Shown: in pieces, positions 36,651-50,300 of the stretch
How the letters are laid out: each line of letters opens with the position of its first letter
Numbering within the stretch: position 1 is the stretch's first letter
Source of the DNA: Eremophila alpestris peregrina
Taxonomy: Eukaryota; Chordata; Aves; Passeriformes; Alaudidae
DNA length: 64,000 bases
Reading direction: 5' to 3'
Assembly (NCBI GenBank): GCA_009792885.1
Contig: WMCF01000035.1
Span: 5,451,160-5,515,159 of the forward strand
The notes under the pieces: generated by a model
The model's input: the letters and a program-made list of their open reading frames with translations, nothing else
What the model was told of the DNA's origin: nothing
Database searches by the model: none
Position numbers and translations under genes: made by a program

Positions 36651-39600
36651 TCATTAATTGTTCCCAGCAAACAGAAAGTGTGCAGATTTACCCTGCACGA
36701 TGGACATGTGTGAGAGAATGTTAGAATGGAACAAAAAGGGTTAGGGTTTCATGGAGGAAACATGAAGTACATACACAGGATGTATTTTTTCTGAAAGCTG
36801 TGGCATTGAGAAGTTGAGAAAGTTAGAATCACTGAAGGGCTGGGACAATGATTTGCCAATTAAGTTCACCTATTGTAAGTTTTACCTGTGGTAAGGATTG
36901 GAATTTACACCAGGTATAAGGCAAAGAGTTGAGCTGGTTTGCTGTGTTACTGGAGTGTTCAGTGACCTGTGTGCAGTCTGTTCCCTCAGAACCTCATCCT
37001 CATGGCTTATATCACATGTATAAATGCCCTCTCTAAGCAGAGGTACTGTCTTGAGTGCCAGCTCTATAGTTCTTGTGGGTGAACAGGGAACTCTTCAGCC
37101 CTTTTAGACATGTCAGCTTTTAACAGCACTGACATTTTCGGAAAGAAGTGTAATCTCCTTGTCTGTAGTATATCAACGTTGTTTCTTTTTCCTCATTGCA
37201 ACAATAACAATAGATTGAAGATTTCTGTCTGGTAAAGATGAATCTTGGATCTTGTTGTCTGTTTCAGTGTGGAGGTCTGATTATGTCTGATTTAAGATAA
37301 TAAGCTACAGGAGAAAGGGTTCATGTACATCACCTGTTTTTCTAAACATGGTGCTCATGTCTGTGACCAGCAATAGATTCAGGTGCAGCTCTGACTGAAT
37401 TTATGAAGATTAGAAAGATGCCAAAAGAGTATCACTGGAGACTTAAGAATGTTCTCATCATGAAAGCAGGAAGGCTGATAGACATTTATTAATAGCTCCA
37501 TTAATGGTAGCAACCACCATATTGCAATATGACCCTCTCCACAGTGGTCCAGATGGGCTTTGCAGGAGGCAGTGACTTGGCTAAGCAGATGTTTCAGAGA
37601 TATATATACATATATATATATTTTATTTTTTTTTCCCCTCTGGATGTTACTAAGTGAAATACATCAGTGTACTGCTTGACGTGTTCTTAAATTGTAGGAT
37701 TACACTTCTCCTATCCTCACAATAAGTTTGGTGGCTGCCATGGCCTGTTTTGAGCTGCAGTTAAAATATGTGGTGATTGCCTTGTTTTAAGGATGAAATG
37801 TACAGAAATGAAAGGAAAAAAAGCATTTGGACATAGATGTCTTCAGAAATTGCCTTTGTGACCTTGGGCAAGACACAAAGCTGCCCTTTTTTATCGAGTG
37901 TGAATAAAGGAACTACTTTATTCATAGATGTGCTGAAATACCAAAATGAAAGCAATGGAACCACTGTAGCTGGACTAAAACAAAGGTTAGAATGCGTTAG
38001 TCAGATATTTTTACAATTTCAGGGTGTCATTTTGTGGTTCTGATTCCTTTTATTTCTTTGCTGTGTGGTTTGGGTTTTGTATGTTGGGTGCTTATGGCCA
38101 TTGGGAGAAATTGAAACACTCAGCGATGAGTGTGTGCTGTGTGCTGCTTCAGCTTACATTGTGGGGTTTGCTGCAAGGCAGGCAGAACCATGGGGAATAT
38201 TTTAGAAGGTGGCAGAACTCCAGAAGGTTCAGCAACAGATATTTTAGCTGCTGTCGTGATTTCAGAGCAGTAATTCAGTATCTCTTGGTTGACAGTGGGG
38301 GCAGCTGTCTCTGCTTCCCACTTCTTGTAGAAGGAAAAGTTCTAGGTGTGTGTGTGTGTAGATGGCAGGGACTGCATTTCTTTAAAAAGGTTGCTGTATT
38401 GTCCTAGAGGTTCCTTCTGAACTGTAGCTCCAGTTAAAGTAGAGATGAGTAGAAAACTAACATAGTACAAGCCTGTGAATCTCACCCAGCAATAAATTAC
38501 TGTGTCTAATAATTAAAGATCAACTACTGAAGGATACTGAGTATCTCTTCCTTTTTAACTGCAGACTGGCTTTGTTCATTTTTCCTTGAAGACATCCTGG
38601 TTGCAGCATGGCTGTCTGCCATCTCTGTCTCAGAGATCCTTCTCTGATGTTCTCCACAGTGCTTTGTTTTTATTATGCCACTCCTTTTACTGAAAGTTCC
38701 ACGTGTGTGAAGGGAGAAAGGGAAGCCCATTCCAGGGAGCTCAGTGAATCCTCCCAACAGGACTCAGCAAGCCACTGGCATCATGCAGACTCTGCTGTTG
38801 CAGAGCTATAAGAGCACTCACAGCAAATGCATGATGATAAATATCCTCTGAGATATCTCCAGTTATGCTCTTGAGTAATAAATCATTGTTCCTTTAAGTA
38901 GGCCATATGTAGTTTTTTTATAAAATAGATTTTCTTACTGCATGTGAATGTATGCTATTATTAAATGTTCAGAGGAGATATGCCTATGCATTATAAAACT
39001 AGAATAAATAAATACAGGAAATTAATATGGAAAAAGTAAATGGCATAAGTATTGTTGAATAGCAACATTACAAGTTTAATGTCTTCTGAATGTATTAAAA
39101 ACAAGTATAGTGTTGCAGTGGAGAACAAAATCACATCTGGTCTGTTCATTTTGTAATGCTAAGAAGAAGAACCCAAAATTGTGTACAAAACTTCTATTGA
39201 CTTGAAGCTTATTTGAAATTAATTTTTTTTTAATATCCCTGTGTGTATAGATTGGTATGGGAAGAGACCAAAATTGTGAAGAAATAATACTTGTAGTTAT
39301 TATTCAGACAGTTTTATTTGTGAGTAGCTGTCTCTGGAGATGGGGTCTCCAGGAGTCCTGGCTGCAGCTGAACAGAGCCAGCAGGTCCCTGCTGCCAGCC
39401 CAGTTCTCCCAGCTGTGCTGCTCACTGTGCCACATGTGATGCCTTGTGCTGTTCCAGAACACCTGCATTCATCCTGCTGGGTACAAAACCAGTTTGGTCA
39501 GAACAGCAGAGCGTGGCATATTTCAGTACATCTGAGGGCAGTGTTAATTTCCTTTGAAAACCAAAAAGAAAAGTTTTCCTCCTGCTTGTAGTTCGCGTGT

Positions 39601-40585
39601 CAGTAGCTTGGATGAAAAGCCAATGAAATGCTACTTTCTGGTCTGTCTGCAGCTTCAAAGGCGAAGATTTTTCTCGGTTTGGATGAGTTCTTTCTAGGTA
39701 AACACAGAACAGCTCAAAGAATGCCTGCAGGTCTTTGAAAAGAACAGTCAGTGCAGCTTTTTCAAGCTTACTCTTCATCACTCACCACTCACTGCTCATC
39801 TCTAGCCTTGGTTCTTTTCTCCGCTTCCAGGCAATTTCATTTGGGTACTCCATAAATAGTACAAAAGTAATATCATGTAGTCCCTACATAAAAGTGAAAA
39901 TACAGGCAAACATTTACACTCACTAGCATCTGAAAAAATACTTTGAGGAGTATTTTAAAAGATACTTGGACTTAAATTTATTTCACTTAGAAGTCTGAAA
40001 AAATAGTTTGCTAATGGATTTTCTAATTGCTTAAAAATATTTAATAAAGGCCAGCACTGAAGAGAATAGATTGGGAAAAAAAGTGAACTAGAGTATCCCA
40101 TTAATTTTCAAAATCGGTCTGTTAAGAAGTGTTTCTAAGTTTTTATTGTGTATTATCTGGAAAGTAAATTAAACAGGCCTAAATTTTGAAAACAGGTTAT
40201 GTTTTTTTTAGATTCAGTTAACTAGCAACAGTATTATTGTAAGGTAGCTGTGCCACACACTTGCATGCTTATTTTAGATGCTCTATCCAGAGATTATTGC
40301 TGTGATGAGGTAAGGGAAAAGAACTTACTGCAAGCTATTGGGAGCAGTGAAAAAAATCCCAACAAAACTACCCCAAACCCCAGAGTATTCAGAAGTTGTA
40401 TAGATTTTCCTTTTATCACATTTATGGATATGGCTGAAGGAATGGGCCAGCTGAAATGTGATGAAAATCAGTGAGGACAAACGTTCTTTCTGTGTGATGG
40501 AGTAACCTGTGGCAGATGTGCACAGCAGAACCAGATGTGCTGGTCAGCAGTGTTAACAGGGAGGATGTGATGGAATGGAAGGAAA
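36651..40585. other. Unassigned DNA
   Basis: AT-rich sequence with a TA microsatellite at 37600-37620 and a short GT run at about 38347-38359. The longest frames are 38024-38407 (127 codons, plus) and 39422-39781 (119 codons, minus); neither has a recognisable domain. No gene is recognised. Confidence 0.45.
37600..37634. repeat. TA microsatellite followed by T-rich run
   Basis: Alternating TA from 37600 to 37620 is broken once by a C. It is followed by a T-rich run to 37634. Confidence 0.9.
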
Positions 40586-40745
40586 GTATCTTTACTCCAA
40601 GGGTTACTAAGCACTGGAACAGGTTATCAACGAGGTTGTGGGTTCTTGCTCACTGAAAGTTTGAGATTGCTCAAGCAAGTTCCTGAGCAACCTGTTGAAG
40701 TTCAAAGCTGTCCCTGTTTAGGCAGGAGTTTGGACTTCACACATT
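40586..40745 (+). mobile_element. CR1 LINE 3' region fragment
   Basis: The order of phrases matches the avian CR1 3' region on the plus strand: CACTGGAACAGGTT, then GAGGTTGTGG, then GAGCAACCTGTTGAAG, then GCTGTCCCTG and GGAGTTTGGACTT. These correspond to the usual 'GCACTGGAACAGG...GAGCAACCTGGTCTAGT...GGTGTCCCTGCC...GGTTGGACTAGATGA' series. The terminal octamer repeats are not clear, so the 3' end is eroded. Confidence 0.82.
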
Positions 40746-43074
40746 CGTGATTCAGTCTCAAAATTCAGAATCAGAACTGCATTTTTATGGCATTGGCTGC
40801 AGCTCTGTTTTGTCCTATTAGTTTATTTCACAGATTGTGTATACATAATATGTTCAGTGTCACTCCAGCTACTTTTATAAACCATCAGATTCCTTTCCTG
40901 TCCATAGGTTATGGGGAGAAGCTAAGTCAGAGGAATTAATTTGATCTGGTTTTGTTTTTCACTCCTATCATCATTATGTTACCACCCATTGAGGATTTGC
41001 ACGTGACGTTTCTCCTGCAAGGATGCAGTCCTTGTCCATTCTCCTGGGAGTGCTGGGAGATGAGCACAGGAGCTGCAGAGGCAATGGCCCTGCTAACTCA
41101 GGGAGCTTTTCTGCAGGGTTTACAAAATCCCCTGAAAGAAAGAGGTGAGCAGTGCATCAGCACTGGAGTGAAGCTGTGTGCAGGAGGCTCTCGCTGGTGT
41201 TGGAAGGAGCTGTGCTGCTGAGCAATAAATCGCTGCCGCGTTTCACACGCGCTGCTGGTTTGTGGGTTTTCCTTTCTGCCCCTTCAGCTGTTTGGCTGCG
41301 TTCCCAAACAAGCAGAGCTGAGCTGTGGTGTCGGTGTGTGTGCATTACTGAGGCCAGGCTTTTGTAACAAAAGACAATGGTCTGTTCTAACCAGCTCTCA
41401 GCAGGAAAGATACCAACCAAAGATAAAGCACGTTTATCTCCTTGAAAGCACTGAGGGGAAAAGGGAGTCTGAGCTGCACAGCAGACACCAAATTGTGGAG
41501 TGAATGCTTCTGATCGAGGGAGATGCTGAGTGGAGAGGTGCAGGTCCTGTGGAGGGGAAAGAGGCTGTAAAATGTTCAATGAGTATTTTGCAAACAGGTA
41601 AATTTTACAGCCATTGAATATATTTTGAGTGGCTCAGTGAAGTAGTAAGCTCTGGGGACAAACTGGCTTAAAATAGTAGTAAATCAAAATAGTATTTGAT
41701 TTTACAGGTAGGAAAGCTCTGGGAAAGAAATTAATCCTTCCTTTGAAAATAGGTCTGTTATTTCTTTAGCCAGCCTTCTATCTTTTCTTCTTCCTAAGCA
41801 ACTAGTTAAGTATTACCAAATAGATGTCCAGCCACTAAACTTCTTTTTGAGTCAATAGTACAGTCTGTTTTTCTTGTGTTTTTTTACATAACTCTGCAGC
41901 AATTTCTTGGTTAGTATTTTTTTTTTGTTTGTTTTGGTAGTACACATCAGGAAGCCATGACTCTTCTTTTATAAATTTGCTTTTTGTATAAAAAGCTTTT
42001 TAAGACAGAAGAGAGGCTAGCTTTTCCTTAATGATACTTTCCTAGCTGATTTATATGTAACTTCAGTTAAGGGATGAGAACAGTGAATCCTAGATCTTAA
42101 TGAAGTTTTTTGACTAATGCAATGCCTATCTTAGTTACGCTTTCTGCTGAATTTATTTATGGACTTACACATTTATTTGGATCTTATTCATGCGAAGAAG
42201 CCTTCAGATGAGGGTTCAGAATTAAGTCAGTGACTGTCCTCATGTGCATATATATAAGAGATATGGAGTTATCACAGTGCCTATTCTATGTTTCAGAAAG
42301 GGCATTTAAGGCTACAGATGATGCCTGGATTTCATGGGCCATCTCCCTTCAAGGTTCCCAGTTTGATCTGTGCTGTGATGCCTTGTTGTGCACAGAATGC
42401 CCCGGTGCTGTGCACTCAGAAGCAGAACATGCCCAGGATGGGTATTGCAGGGTTATAACACAGCAGGTGCTCTGTGCCATGGGTGTGCAGAGCCAGCTGG
42501 GGCTGCCTGGAGAGCAGTGACAGTGACATGGGACTGGCTGCCAGTCCCTGGCCGCTGTTAGGGATTCCTGTCACGGGTGTTGGGGTCAGGAATGCACATC
42601 TGCAAGTCTGTCAGGCTGAAATTGAACCTCACCTGTAAAACGGGTCTGAAACACTCTAAATAAGCTCAAAAGAAGCTTGGAAGACTTTCAGCTCAACACC
42701 ACTGGTGTTTTGGGAAACCTTCCCTCCAGTGTGAAGGAGCTACTTGGACATTTGCTATTTCTGAGTAGGTGGTGCAGAATTCAGCTTTGTTTTCACTCAT
42801 GTATGCAGCTCCTAGGAAAGGATCATTATCAAGTGCTTAACCATTAAAAGTATGTGCCTGAATCCTTTTTTTTGACCAAGTTTTGGTTCCTAAAAAATCC
42901 TTCAGTTGTGTAGTGAGAGAAATTGACTTCTAGATTCACTTAGCTAGTAACAAAGACTTGGTACAGGCTTTTCAAAAGGAAAAAAAAACACCAAAAAACT
43001 TCTGAGTAGTGAAAATAAAATGTGGATATCCAGGGTGCTTTCCAAAACCTACCTTTGTATATTGGCTGACTTGG
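40746..43074. other. Unassigned DNA with one CpG-containing patch
   Basis: A GC-richer patch at 41000-41370 contains AGCAATAAATCGCTGCCGCG (from 41220) and then ACACGCGCTG. This is an unusual CpG cluster beside an AATAAA signal and could be a scrap of LTR. Opposing frames (40952-41221 and 41152-41367 plus; 41157-41579 minus, 140 codons) overlap heavily and show no domain. The rest is AT-rich. Confidence 0.4.
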
Positions 43075-43121
43075 AACTGTTGACATGATTGTCAACTGTT
43101 GACATAAATGTCAATTGACAT
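43075..43121. repeat. Doubled 19-bp unit made of TTGACA/TGTCAA inverted repeats
   Basis: AACTGTTGACATGATTGTC (43075-43093) is followed directly by AACTGTTGACATAAATGTC (43094-43112), then AATTGACAT. The second copy contains TTGACATAAATGTCAA (43099-43114), two 7-base arms around AA. TGACA/TGTCA is the core recognised by TALE homeodomain proteins such as TGIF and MEIS, so the cluster could be a regulatory site; this is inference. Confidence 0.8.
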
Positions 43122-46100
43122 TGAAGATTTCAAAAAATGTTACCTGGGTTTTGCTGCCTAGGGCTCATGGTTTTAGGTTTTTGGATGTTTTTAGGTTTGT
43201 TCCTTTTATAGGAAGACTGATTCAGTTTATCTGAATTGCTAAAATATGAAGCCAAATACAAAAATTGTTTTAAAATACCAACTTTGCAAAAAATCCGAAC
43301 AAGAGAAATCAATGATTTTGACACATAGCATTTGGTTAGGATGTTATGCTAAACCAGCAAGTTTGAACTTGCCTGCAGACATGCACTTTTATTATGGACT
43401 GATACAACTGTCTGACATTTCATTAAATGTTGGTTGGTATTGCTTTTACTGCATGAGGAGTAATCAATTTCTGGAAAAGTGAGTTTTGAAAGTATTTTGC
43501 ATAAAAATTTTGTTATTACTGGAAGAAGCTGTAGTTGTTGAGCAATGTGAAGTTGAAAGATACCCATTATATAATTGTTCCATTAAAATAAGGGCAGGCT
43601 CTACTCTTTACTTGCCATTTCAACCCTAGCTGGAATAAAATGTATTGTGTCAAGTCATTCACATGCCTTGACAATAATTTACCATTAAGGCAAACAACTC
43701 CTTTGCATCATGAGAGCAGTCTTGCAGAATATATATCCTTGAAAACTGGGACTGGCTGGGAAGCCTTAAAGTGTGTTTCCATGGCCAATTTTACCTTTTT
43801 TCCCCCATTTTGTGGTTTTTTCCCTCTTGTTGTGTTTAACCAAACAGGAAGAACATAATTCATGAATGGGTATCATGCTGAAATGTGGCATCTTAACTCC
43901 ACTAATTCAGTGGCTGGGTATTACATGAAATAACTGCACTTCTCACTGATTTGCTCTGCAGCCTTGAATAAATCACAAACCTCGCACAGTTCCTCCTCTT
44001 TTTAATCTTTTTTACATTAAACCTCTTGATGAGAATGGATAGAGAGCTGTATGCTGAAATGCTGGGTCGTCATTAGAAATTGTAGGTATGTCATGTAAAC
44101 AGCCTGCATCTAAAAATGCTGATTGAAATCAGTCCTGCCATCCTCTCTTGGCAGATGAGAACAGAAATGAATTCATCTCGTTTGCATTTACAGCTTGCTC
44201 TGAGCCACAGCAGCTCATCATGGGCTGCAATAACCTGAGAGCTGAGTAGTTTGAGAACTGAGAACAGTTCACACTTAGCTGACCAGAGCTTCGTGCTTCT
44301 GAGAGCAGGAGCTGCCAGCAGATCATGTACTAATTAGTTCAGCACTCACTGCAGTGGGAGCAGGCAGAGAGGCATCATCTGTAGGCTGGACCCAGCCTTG
44401 GAACAGTTTAATCTGTTCCAGTCTTCCCCTGAATCTTCAAACCTGTCAGTGGTCTGGGTGGTGGAGATGCTGCAGGCCTGCAAATCTCAAATGCCTGAGT
44501 CCACAAGCAGCAAACTGATGAAGAGGTAACAGTATCAAAGCAGTAAATGCAAATAAATATGAGTACTAATGGAATTTAATTATATTTTTGTTGTTCAGAA
44601 ACTTCCCTGTACATTGGTTATGCAGAGGCAGAATGCTAGGTCAGGAACTAGCTAGCTATTTTTAGGAACGCTGATATAGATTTTTCTTCATCCCTTTTCC
44701 AGAAATCCAATATTAACACAGTGTTCCCCAAATCCAGAGACCTTTCAGGGTTAAGATTTCACTGTTGGTGGTGGATCAATGAAAGTTAGGGCATGGCCTA
44801 ACACAAATGACACTTGCAGGAGCTCTGCCTTTGAACAGAAGAAACATTTTCAACTCGCCTCACGTAACTGCCATGAAATAATTCAGTTAAACAATTTAAG
44901 AGGTACTTGGAGCAACTCAGTAAATCAGACTTCACAAAAGCAAACTGATTAGATGAATCACTGACTCTACAGATGCATTGGAATAGAATGTCATGTGATT
45001 TTATTTTTAAAATGGGAACATTTAAATGAACATGTGCAGACCTAAGTCCCATAATAATAACCTCTGTTTGAGATGTGCAGTTCAGCAGCTTTCCACGTGA
45101 GTGTTTTTCAGACAGTGGGTAATTCTCCGAGTGTTGTGCCCTTCATTTGAGGGGACACTCGTGAGGCTTGTGCTGGGGGTTTGGAGGGGCTGACAGGCTC
45201 TGCAGTCCATGCCAGCAGAGGATGCAGGAACATTTGCCTGCTCTTGCTGAAATCCAGGTTTTAGGTATGTGAAATCAGCAGTCCTGTTCACCTGTCTGTA
45301 GTTGTGATGCTCTGTTAAAGGTTGAACTGTAAGCTTTCCCAGCCTGAATAAAGTTAATTGCTGTGTGTAACAAAGTGTCATTCCTAGACACCTTGAGGTG
45401 AGCACATGCTGATGAATCAGCAATTGAAATCCAGACTAGACTGATGAGCAGCCCTCTTCGAAAGCTCAACAGTGAGGACAGGCTCTGGGAGAGATTCTGA
45501 TCTCTCAGATATGCAGAATGTGAAAATGGATAACTGAGAGATACAAGAAAGGAAACCAGGGCTTCTGCATTGTCTGGAGAAGAGATAGCATGCCAGCTGG
45601 TTAAAAGGAGAAGCAGGGAAATGTTCCTATTTTGGTTTGCTGAAAAGCATTTAGCAGTCTGAGGTTTTCTCGTTCTGTTTTGCTGAGGTTTTTTTCCCCA
45701 CCCATCTATTTATTATCATGTAACATTGTTGCATATCTTCTGATTCCATCTATTATTTTTTTCTTGAGCTAGAGGGTGAGGTTGTGGGCAAATGTGGGCA
45801 AGTGGCTCCATTGAGTGCTTTGCCTCTAACTAAGTTACAAAGCATTTCTTACGCAGGGATTTGGCAGAGCTGTTTTGCAGTTCTGTGAACTGGGTGCTCA
45901 GCAGAGGCCATAGCTGGCCATCACACCTTCCAGTGCCTGCCCAGAGGAAACCAGGGATGGATTCATTCTGGGTGCCCAAAGGCAGAAGCCAAAAGAAGCA
46001 GGATGATGTTCCTGTTGCAGGTGGTAACTAAAAAGGCTGTCTGATGTGCAGCAGGGTTCTGGGTTCTGTGCTTGAACCCCATGGGTCACTGTGCAAGTGT

Positions 46101-47264
46101 CTGTTCTCTTTGTTAGCTTGGTTTGTTGACGATTTTTCAAGTAAATATTTGGCAGAGCACCTGTAGAAATTAACAGTGGACTGTTCTCAGAATTCATCTT
46201 TCACTGTGTTCAATAAAAAAATACTTAATGCTTCATCAACATAATTTCATTCCACACAGCTGAAAATGTATGAACAACAAGCCACTTCACAAATCCAAAC
46301 CAGATGTTTCTAAGACATTCTGCTTTTCAATGTGTGGTAATTCAAATGTTCTGCCTGGAAAAATTACTTTATTGAAACCAATCAGAGGAAAAAAATAATG
46401 TTTACACAGGCAACATCATGTGCTCTTTAAAAGTCATAAATGACAATGATTGCTAGAGAGTGTTGTCAGAAATAAATGTGTCATTTGTTTTAAGATTTAT
46501 TGTTCACCACCATTAGAGTGAGTAATTTCAAGACTATTTCTTGGAAAAGAAGTTTCTTAAAATACTTGTGTGGGTTTTTTTTCTTTCTTTCTTTCTTTTT
46601 TTTAATAAAAGGGAAGAAAGAATGTGGATGCAGGTCTTGTCATAGAAAAACTTTGCCTCAAAAAATATTACAGAGTACATCATCTTGAATATTTCAAATC
46701 AGCAGAGGTAGGCTTAAGGTAGTTTCTGTTAAATAAACTATTTTTTCATATTAATTTCCTTACAGTACTCTGCATGCTGGTTACTATTTTGGTTAGTTGC
46801 TTTTCCAGATGCTTCCAAACAGAATGGTTGGAAAACCTTATATTGTATGAGTATCCTAAAGTGGCTTTGGGGCTTAGTGGGACAAAGGTGCTCATGTGCC
46901 CACTTACACAGAGCACCTGTCTCTGTTTTTTGTATTTTTAACATAGTTTGTCATTACATTAAATTTGAATTAAAAAAGACAAAACTGATACCTGAAGACA
47001 GGTTGGAGTTATAATTTGAAGTTCTGTGTTGCCTTTTTGGCCTTCACTTGCTGCACACCTAAGCCAGGGCAGATACTTTAAAGAGGTCATATGAAATAGC
47101 ATTATTTATGACCAGAATTATCCTGCTTGCTTTCTTCAAAAGGTGAATGATAGGAGATCTCTTCAGGATATTTTCTTCTTGACACATTTCATTTAAATTT
47201 CATATTGAAGACACAATGGTCCTTGGAGGTTTTCTAGGCTTCTCAACACAAAGCCTTGAGCAAG
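43122..47264. other. Unassigned DNA
   Basis: AT-rich with moderate GC patches at 44160-44490 and 45080-45260. Frames at 45082-45423 (113 codons, minus) and 45898-46197 (99 codons, minus) have no domain. A TTTC microsatellite lies at 46575-46603. Confidence 0.45.
46575..46603. repeat. TTTC microsatellite in pyrimidine run
   Basis: A pure pyrimidine run with about four TTTC units in its core (46579-46595). Confidence 0.9.
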
Positions 47265-47362
47265 TCGATCTAAATTCAGCATTTGACCCAGCTTTGAGAA
47301 GGATGCTGGACTAGCTAACATCCCAAGGTCCCTTCCAGCTTGGGTGCTGTGACTTTGTGATT
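47265..47362 (+). mobile_element. CR1 LINE 3'-end fragment
   Basis: GGATGCTGGACTAGCTAACATCCCAAGGTCCCTTCCAGCTTGGGTGCTGTGACTTTGTGATT, spread over 47301-47362, matches the CR1 3' terminus on the plus strand (the GTTGGACTAGATGACCTCCCAAGGTCCCTTCCAACCTG type, followed by CTGTGATT-like terminal repeats). The 5' part is weak, so the start is approximate. Confidence 0.82.
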
Positions 47363-50300
47363 TAGAATGAAATTGCTGAGTTATTACATTTGCACTTCAT
47401 AAGCTGCTAACTGTATCTGAGTCTGGTGTTTTGGGTGCACATCCTCATTTGTGAGAACTTTGGTCAAAGTGAAAATTAAATTTGAGACAGTGGATGTAGA
47501 GTGGTTCAAGCATTCAGGTTTATTTCCTGGCTCTGCTGTAAACAGTGTGTCCCATCCAGTGAGATCTCTTTGCTTCTCTGTGGCCAGCTTGTGTTTCTGT
47601 TAATGGGTTAATAATAATCCTTTTTCCTCTTTATTTTGTTTTAGATTACTTTTTTTTTCAGGTTTGTTTCTGTGTGCTTCCTTGAAGAAGGGGAAATTAA
47701 TGCCCCAGACAAGTACTTTTGGTGTGATTTGATATTACTTGTGCTGGGGGTTGCCAGAAGCCACTGTCAGTGCTGTGCCTGTTCCAAAGTGATGCTGTTT
47801 GAGCAGAGAGGGTGCTTTTGGAAAACTGCTCTTCAGAAATAGGCTGCACTTTGTTCTCCCCTACCCCTGCTTTGTGTGTTTTTTTCCTATGCCTTTGGGA
47901 TGGCAGAAGTTTTGTTTTGGGTTTGGAGAGACAGAAGCCTCTGTAAAGGATGTGTTCAAAGATCATTTTCTGCCTTCACCATTTTGAAGGCTTTCCACAG
48001 AACCAAGTGGCAAAGTGAAGATGGAGAAGGCAGAAAAATGATGTTATTTATATTCATACATTTCTAAATAGACTTGGGCTCAATAGAGGGATTTTCCTCT
48101 TTGTATTTTCCATTCCTTTCACAGTCCTGTAGCAGATCAGTCAGTGAGGCCAGAGAGCTGTTGTGTTACAGGGATTTATTCACGATGCTTTTCCCCCTCT
48201 GAATATCTAGTGCAATAAAACTTTCTGTAGTGCTAAGCTAGGGGAGGTTTGCATCCTCTGCTCAAAGTGGAACAAGTCAAGAATCTAACTGCTAAGTGCT
48301 TTATAACCATTGCTTCAGTATGATACTTTAGATCACAGTAAATAAACACAGAGAATATTCTATCTGTGACTAACAGTGGATCTTAAAATGCTTCATATCA
48401 TTAAAAAGACTTCAGATCAGTAACTAATGTGCTGAAGCCTTTAACATCCTGTGTTTTTTGCTGGGTTTGAAAATAACAAAGTAGCTCTACTGTTTGTTCT
48501 AGTACCTCTGTCAGAGTGAACTCCTGGTTGTTGAAATACCAATGTCACCAGAGGTACCCAAAGCTCCAGGGGGAGGAAGCTGTGGTATATTGGAGTTTTA
48601 AGATACTTGCTGAAGCACAGAATAATTTCTTAGTCTTTTTCATGTTATAGCCTCTCCCCAGATAAAACTGAAATGAGATGCCAAACTTGTTTACCAGCAA
48701 TCCACCCCATAAATCTTACAGCAAACCACTGATACATTTATTAACAAGCAAGCCAGAGTGCATCTGTGTAGCCACATGCCTGCACACATGTACAGGACTG
48801 CACTTTGATTTAAAACCAGGTGAATGATGAGATTATCAGATTAATGACATCACTTCACCAAGCACAAATCCTGCACACAGTAGTCAGAAGTTATGCCTGG
48901 TGGCACCTGCCTGCTTCCATAAACAATCAGACACTCACCAGTCTGTATTTTTTCACTGCTGCCCACAACCCATGTGTATTGTTAGCTCTGGCCTCTGTCC
49001 TGGTGAAACTGAGCAGTGTTTGTGTTTGTACAGACTCCTGGATGCTGTAATTGTATGAGGAGGAGAGTTAATAATGAACATAAAACAATGAGGTGTATCT
49101 GCAGAATTAACACCCGGTTCAGAACGGGGTTGGGAAGTGCAACAAGCCCAGATCAAAGCACTAGGAAATAGTGGAATTAAAAGCTGAGGGAGGGGGAGAA
49201 GTTTCTGAGTCCTTTTGTGGGTCTGTGGGAAAAAATAAAGGGGCATGGGGAGAAGTTGTTGTTTGTTTTGGTGTTACTTTTCTCAAAATCATTGCTATTC
49301 ATAATTATGAACATTGTACTAGAGGCCTAGATGTTTCCAATGACTGCATCTCTCATTCTTCAGCCATAAAGCCTTTATGGAAAGCCATCTGTAAGGAAAC
49401 TTGAGTCACAATCAGAGAGGAAGGTTACCTTAGCAGTTCTATAGTTTGTGACCCTTTACATGGTGTGTTTTTTCTTAAAACTCGTGAGACAGATTTCCTC
49501 GGAGTAAATCTCCATTTCCTGCATTTTGTGAAGTACTCTGCATAGCTCTGATGCTAGACAAATAATATCAAATATAGCTCACAGCAATGTGGAGAACATT
49601 AACATCTTCCAAGTGAGACTCTTAACTATTCTTGGTTTTAGGGCATTTTCTGTCCTGGTTTTTGCTATACTCTGATTTTTAGGATATCTCAGAACACTAA
49701 GCCCTCAGCCCTTGAAAGTACTCCATATGTAAAATGTGTCCCAGATATGAAAACTGAAAAAATTTCAGATCATCAGACTTCTGGCATTTCAAGGAACGTT
49801 CAAAGTACACAGCTTGTGAAATAATGCCATAATCTGAATTGCTTCCTGATGTGCTCCCAGTGTATTCATCTGTCTAATTGTGTGAAGAGATGGGAGGGTC
49901 CCACCCTCTGTACTTTGTGCCTCCAGTGCTGCAGTGGGAGGGAAGGGAATAGAAGAGATGGTTGTTGGAGTTATGAGCTCTATGGGGGTGGACAGAGGGT
50001 GGGGCTTCAGTTCTTAATTACAATTCATTAAAAATTAAGCTTTACCCTGAGAGACAGAGAGAGATGTGAAGTGTTGAATCCTTCCTGAATCCTAAAATAG
50101 GGCAGCAAAAACTTGCACACAAAAGCAAAATCTTCACGGGAGCAAAGTTCATTTTTTTCCAGATGCCATGAGCATGGCTGCAGCTGTTGGAAGGCTGAAT
50201 TTCAGCCAAAATTTTATAAATGTACAAGCCTTCAGCTGGTTGCCTGGTGGTTCCCTCTCCTCAGAAGTCTTGCATCTGGTTGGTAATGCTGAGATGAAAT

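Noticed and set aside
36825..36850. AGAATCACTGAAGGGCTGGGAC as a CR1 3' end
   Set aside because: Only the first few bases agree with the CR1 terminus, and the following landmarks are absent.
41157..41579. 140-codon minus-strand frame
   Set aside because: Overlaps two plus-strand frames in a GC-richer patch, has no domain, and lacks good splice sites. Composition explains it.
45430..45620. Possible further CR1 fragment (phrases such as TCTGGAGAAGAG)
   Set aside because: Only isolated short phrases match, and the order of CR1 landmarks is not kept.
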